Shown: one piece after another, positions 59,190 to 64,000 of the stretch
Layout: each line of letters begins with the position of its first letter
Position numbering within the stretch: the first letter of the stretch is position 1
Source of the DNA: Temnopleurus reevesii
Lineage: Eukaryota > Echinodermata > Echinoidea > Temnopleuroida > Temnopleuridae
Assembly (NCBI GenBank): GCA_036244855.1
Contig: BQKZ01000246.1
Coordinates: 88,719 to 152,718, forward strand
DNA length: 64,000 nt
Direction of reading: 5' to 3'
The notes under the pieces: model-generated
Seen by the model: only the letters and a program-made list of their open reading frames with translations
What the model was told of the DNA's origin: nothing
Databases searched by the model: none
Program-made: the position numbers and the translations under genes

Positions 59190-61780
59190 CTTTAGGGATC
59201 AGGGTTTCCTCAAAGAAGAGCTGTACATCTTGTCCTTGAATCCTCACACACAAAAGCTGTCCCAGCCCTAAATGTAATCCCCCTTCTTCTCATCTCCTTT
59301 GTTGTAAGATAATGATTGTCTTCTTCTTCATCATCTTCACCAGGGCCTTGATGTATATTTAGTTCTAATGCTAGTCTACTCTTCAGACCCATTGCGATGG
59401 CCCATTATGAGAGTCCTTGGCTGAAATGATATGAATTACCAGTAAATATTTTTATCTTCGAATAGTCCAGGTTTTGATGTTCCCCCATGTACCAATCTGC
59501 TTTCTTTTCTAAATAATCAGATGTATTCAATGCCGTAACAGTTTTTACTGTTCATATGTTTTTCATATTAAATGCAGACATTTGATTATGCACCTAAATT
59601 CTAGAAGACTAATTTTAATTGTTTTGTTGGTTGTGTTCATACTGTGTTTGATGCACAACTGCAAGACAAATTTTCTTAGTTCATACAAAGTAAAGGAAAA
59701 CTTTTTTTATGAGGCATTCTGAACTTGTGGTTGAAGCATGAAAACATGCTGGTGGGCTTAACCTATGTGTCTCATCTGTTCATTAATTTGTTTGTTTTTT
59801 CATTAACTTGACAATTTCTTTTACTTATTTGATTACTTAATAGTAAAGTAAAAACTTATAAAATATTTCATAATTAGAAATTGTATGAATTATTTTTTAT
59901 GTAGTCTGGTTTGCAACATGACTTTTATCCAGTGGATCCATATTCTGTACCTGTCTTGATAAACATTTTATTTTATGTAATCACATCACTCAATTGGCAT
60001 TCATCCAAACTATAGAATAAGACATTACTATCTCTTGTGTAAAGAGTTAAATTTGATGATATAAAACAGATGTTTCTTCTTGTACAATGATGAGGTCAGT
60101 GTTACCAGCTTGATCATACAGGTCTCTTACTCAGAAAGTATTGTGGTTTTCAAAATGAGTCACATCATGATTTTTTCATTATTTCATTCGATATATAGAT
60201 TGAAGAACAGAAAACCTGTATGAGTTCATATCTAATAATAGATTTATATGTTTATTTGTCTCTATTTTATTGCCAAGTGTCTCTCACACTCTTTTTCATT
60301 TCAAAGCAGATATTATTCCTTTTGTCATGCACAGTTAGTACTTGTCAATATGGTCTAAGGTCACAAGAATGATAATTGCACAGAACTCAGAATATAATTT
60401 TCTTTCACTTTTATTTCCGTCAATTTTCGAACGGTCATTCTTCATGCTAATTGGCAATGGTCAGCCTGAGAAATTCTTTTCACACCATTTACTGTAGTGG
60501 TCAGTTGGCCACTAATCTGTTGTCCATTATCCCGAGTCATTCGGTCATGAAGGGCAGGGAGAGATGTGTTTTGTGCATTATTCATTCTATAGATAAATGA
60601 CCACAGAGAGATGGTCACTGGTCAATGCCCATATAGAATACAAAGCTTGACCGTGGTGCATTGAGTCATGTACATTCTTGTCTCCACCTATTGTATCCCA
60701 CCTTTCTGTATTTTGCCTTTGAATTTGATACTAGCCCAGCTCAGCAGCCTGAAATAAGCTTTTTTCCTTTTTACAATGTGTTGTGAATAGATTCTTGGCT
60801 ATGTGTACAAACATCGATTTGCAATTATGTAGATTTTCAAAACAGCAGAGATATTTAAGCACTCGTGATAATTTCACCAAATCATACAAGAGCTTTTCTA
60901 AATGTGTAATTGACAAGGAGCTTATGCATTTTAAGTTTACAGACCACAGATGACAGACATACATATGATTCTATAAATTTTGACAAGGAAGTTGACAAAA
61001 ATTTGACAAAAATTTGATCTGTATTGATTAGTAGGTGGTAGGTCTTTGGTTCCATACATGGCCATTTTTTGCATGAAATCGTTAAAAAAAAATGTTTTTG
61101 CCACTTAGACAGAAATCAAATTGTACTTTGTAGCTTTGGTAGAATACAGCAGTCAACACCATTCGCAAACCTTTCATATGTTGCCTCCTTTAGATACATA
61201 TTTGTTTTGTATGATTAAAGGTCTATATTTAGCAACAAGGGGAATTTGAATTTCTGCATCTTTGATTACATTATCAGTTATTGCACAGCTGTTGGCCTAC
61301 ATATATAAACATATATCTATCTTATCAAAATTTTATTTCTTAATTGTCCCTCCCATTAATTTATTTTCGACACCCCTAGTGACATTGAACAATGACAGAG
61401 TCCATGCCAGGCCCTTGTAGGCTATCAGTTGACCACAGGGTATTATGTAACCAGTTTGCTAGGCTTGGCCTTGGAGAGATGTTTCCTATTAGGGGACTGA
61501 CAAACACAATCAGTAGTCTGCGCATTCAGACCCGATTTGTATTGTAATTCAAGTTTTAAATCATATGTTACCTGAGGTTTGCCCATGTTTTGGCATGTGA
61601 CTTTGGCAGGTCAGTTGTTTTGTCAAAGAAATAATCTTACCTTTTTCCTTTTCCAAGGGAGGTTGATTGAAACATAGCAGTCAGATGGAATAGGACAAGG
61701 CTTAAAACAATTAATGGAATCTGGAATTATACATTCCTTTTCTTTTTAATTTAAATAAGCTGTCAAATATATTTTATAAT

Positions 61781-61963
61781 TACAGTCAAACCTGTCTACA
61801 GAGGCCACCCCAAGGGAAACAGAAAAAGTGACCACTGTAGACAGGTGGCCTCTATAGACAGGTTCAATAACATGCATTATCAGCTGGAGGGAATCAATTT
61901 AAATGGCCGCTATAGACAGGTGGTCACTATACACAGTGGCCACTATAGACAGGTTTGACTGTA
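61781..61963. mobile_element. Family E fold-back MITE-like element in NR6A intron 2
   Basis: The ends are perfect inverted repeats: TACAGTCAAACCTGTCTA at the left and TAGACAGGTTTGACTGTA at the right. TA at both outer edges fits a Tc1/mariner-type target. The inside repeats the words GTGGCCACTATAGACAGGT several times in both orientations. An AT microsatellite abuts the right end. Confidence 0.85.
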
Positions 61964-62306
61964 TATATATATATATAGGGCCTATATATATACACATACA
62001 TATTTTGTATACGTACCGATTGATCATACAAAATTGGTTCCATCAGAATTAGTTCTGTTGTTAGTTTTTGATCATTTGAAAATACCTCACCATGTTTGTG
62101 TTAGATCAATTAATTTCTCAAAAAGATTTAAAATCTATTTGCTCTGTTACTTTAATTCTCACATCACAGGTAGGCCTGTAGAATTTATATACGCCATGTA
62201 GATGAAATCAGAGCAACAGACCAGTAATATAAAAGATATACAATTGATTGAAAAATTATTGTATCGCCATGGTACATGTTTTTTTCATTGACGGTTAATA
62301 CTTCGT

Positions 62307-62350
62307 GCAAGTTTAATAATACTCAAGCAAGTTTAATAATACTCAAGCAA
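62307..62350. repeat. 20-bp tandem duplication in NR6A intron 2
   Basis: GCAAGTTTAATAATACTCAA occurs twice exactly and is followed by a third partial GCAA. Confidence 0.9.
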
Positions 62351-64000
62351 TTACTCATAGGCAACAGAACAATCTGATGTGCCCGATACAATACATTCTC
62401 CCTGTAGATGAAGCGAAAGAGGTCTGCGATCCAGAACTAGCACAGAAGATGTAAAGTCCCTTGTGTCCTGCGTGAGTGAAGGTCAATAGAGGATAATTGT
62501 TGGCTAGACTTCTTCCCAGAAGTTTTAATTATACCCCTGAAATGGACCAGAAATGATTCTGTCAGGCATCATATTGAACATTCACCATTAATGTAATTAA
62601 AATGATTAGCAGGGAATGATTTTCCTGGTATTGCTTTGCAATTTGCTATGCAATTCTGCAGGATTGCTATACAAAAGGTGTTTCGGTTAGCAACTTTTTT
62701 ACATACAACAGACTGTACAGTAAAGTGTTGAAAATGTTTCCTCAACATCTAAAACTTCTAATCAAATTATTCCTTGATAAGCTATTGTTATGCCTAACAT
62801 ACTACACGTGTTCTTTCTTCTCAAACGTTTTTGGTTTTTTAATAGCATTGAAGAAATATCTGCACCTGTATTCTCATAACATTGGTGAAGCTCCAATTAG
62901 AAGCTTATTTTTTCCATTTGTTTTCGGAACTTTGTGCTCCACCATTTTGCTAGCAAGTAATAGATGATACTCTTGACATTTAAAGGGGAACCAACCCCTG
63001 GAGTTATCATGCTCTTATCCTCTTTTAAGCCTTATTTTTCTCATGAATTGTTAAAATTGTGTTAAAAAAGAAAAGATAATAGAATAAAGCTTTAAACAAT
63101 TCTGATCGACCGACCTTTTTTTTGACCAGCGGACGCTTTCTTTCTTCAAAAATTACATTGGAACGCATCCAAACAATCCTTTTATTAGGTGGGGGGGGGG
63201 GCTTATTGATGTATGTACCAACAACAGGCAGATCCATTCTTTAGCTCCACCTACTCTATTACAGTTATTGCACAAAGGTCATTTGCAACAGATGCGACCG
63301 AAATAGAACCTCACAGACAATGTTGTTTATCATAATGGCGTGATACATCGCTTAGACGCTAATGTGTGAAATACATTTCCACATGTCGCCATCATAGCAT
63401 TTGTTTCTTCCAAGTGGGGGTGTGGTCGAAGTCGTGAACTAGGGTTGTAACTTCGGTCACTCGGTTCAATTGGGGGGCAGTGACGTACATACCCATGTCA
63501 TATTTTGGTTAGATGGGCATTGAATGCCCCGCCATGATGGATAAAACATTGCCAAGTTATTAACCAGATCTCCGCATCCATTGTCCATATGGATAACGAA
63601 ACTTCATTCACCATCAGATGCATCGATCGCGGTTTCATAATTTCATTTACTTCAGGTAATGCCATCAGTTTGATTTCTCTCCTTAAAATCATATCTGAGA
63701 GAGTTTAATAGAGATATTGCTTGAAGACTATCAATTAGAGACATAAGAGCATTAATTGTGAATTTTAGCCTTGCTAAATGATATTATTATAAAAATACAA
63801 AGTGCCCTGTTATATCAGAGCCAAACCATGGTGCATTCAATTGGATGGAAGTAAATTGTCTGAAATTGTTCGATTAAAATACCAAGAAATTATTTCCTCA
63901 CAAAGCAGACCTTTCTGAAAGGTTTAAGTATTTGATTATTGTTCTACAGTCTGTGCAAATTCTACTTTTGTTGAAAAAGTTATGAATTAACACAATGTAA

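Larger units (their letters stand above)
56913..64000 (+). other. NR6A intron 2, 5' part (runs off the window)
   Basis: The intron starts with a consensus GTAAGT donor after codon phase 1. The next exon should begin with the conserved C-terminal extension of the DNA-binding domain (AVREDRMPGG-type sequence). I did not find it before 64000. The intron contains small tandem duplications (57306, 59098, 62307) and one fold-back element (61781-61963). Otherwise it is AT-rich unique-looking sequence. Confidence 0.8.

Noticed and set aside
62395..62470. Considered as the next receptor exon
   Set aside because: Frames do not give the expected AVREDRMPGG-type continuation and there is no clear acceptor.

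Overview
The window is animal nuclear DNA: AT-rich, gene-poor, full of microsatellites, fold-back (MITE-like) elements and tRNA-derived SINE copies. Single N characters at 7619, 13179, 46923 and 49397 mark assembly joins. The repeat style, the SINE with a tRNA-like head and ATT tail, and a nuclear receptor of the NR6/HR4 type suggest a marine deuterostome, most likely a sea urchin. That placement is inference; no ribosomal or mitochondrial marker is present.

Only one protein-coding gene can be supported. An exon at about 55881-56912 (+ strand) encodes the start codon, a long Ser/Pro-rich N-terminal domain and the complete two-zinc-finger DNA-binding domain of an NR6A nuclear receptor (GCNF in vertebrates, HR4 in insects). 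It ends in a clear splice donor. The ligand-binding-domain exons must lie beyond 64000. A GC-rich block at about 50160-50529, ending in a consensus donor, is the best candidate for the promoter and first non-coding exon. This would give intron 1 at 50530-55880 and intron 2 from 56913 to past the window end.

The left 49 kb shows no recognisable gene. Region by region: 0-6 kb is AT-rich with one fold-back element and AT-rich microsatellites. 6.1-6.4 kb has a possible unidentified exon. 6.6-9.3 kb holds two diverged copies of one block across an N. 10.9-15.2 kb holds a GT minisatellite and a 2,048-bp block present twice across an N, probably an assembly duplication. 15.8-25.2 kb carries several fold-back elements, SINE pieces and a 210-bp tandem duplication. 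29.2-32.1 kb is a dense cluster of hairpins, a SINE and two tandem-repeat fields. 33.7-49 kb has polypurine/polypyrimidine tracts, SINEs and microsatellites. The 518 bp after the N at 49397 repeat 29960-30477.

There is no operon, CRISPR array, virus or other gene system here. The items most worth checking are the NR6A exon (an extra cysteine in zinc finger I and an insect-HR4-like sequence), its putative promoter, the six-copy nested-palindrome element family, and the three apparent duplications abutting N characters. All identity statements come from reading by eye; nothing was aligned or searched by computer.
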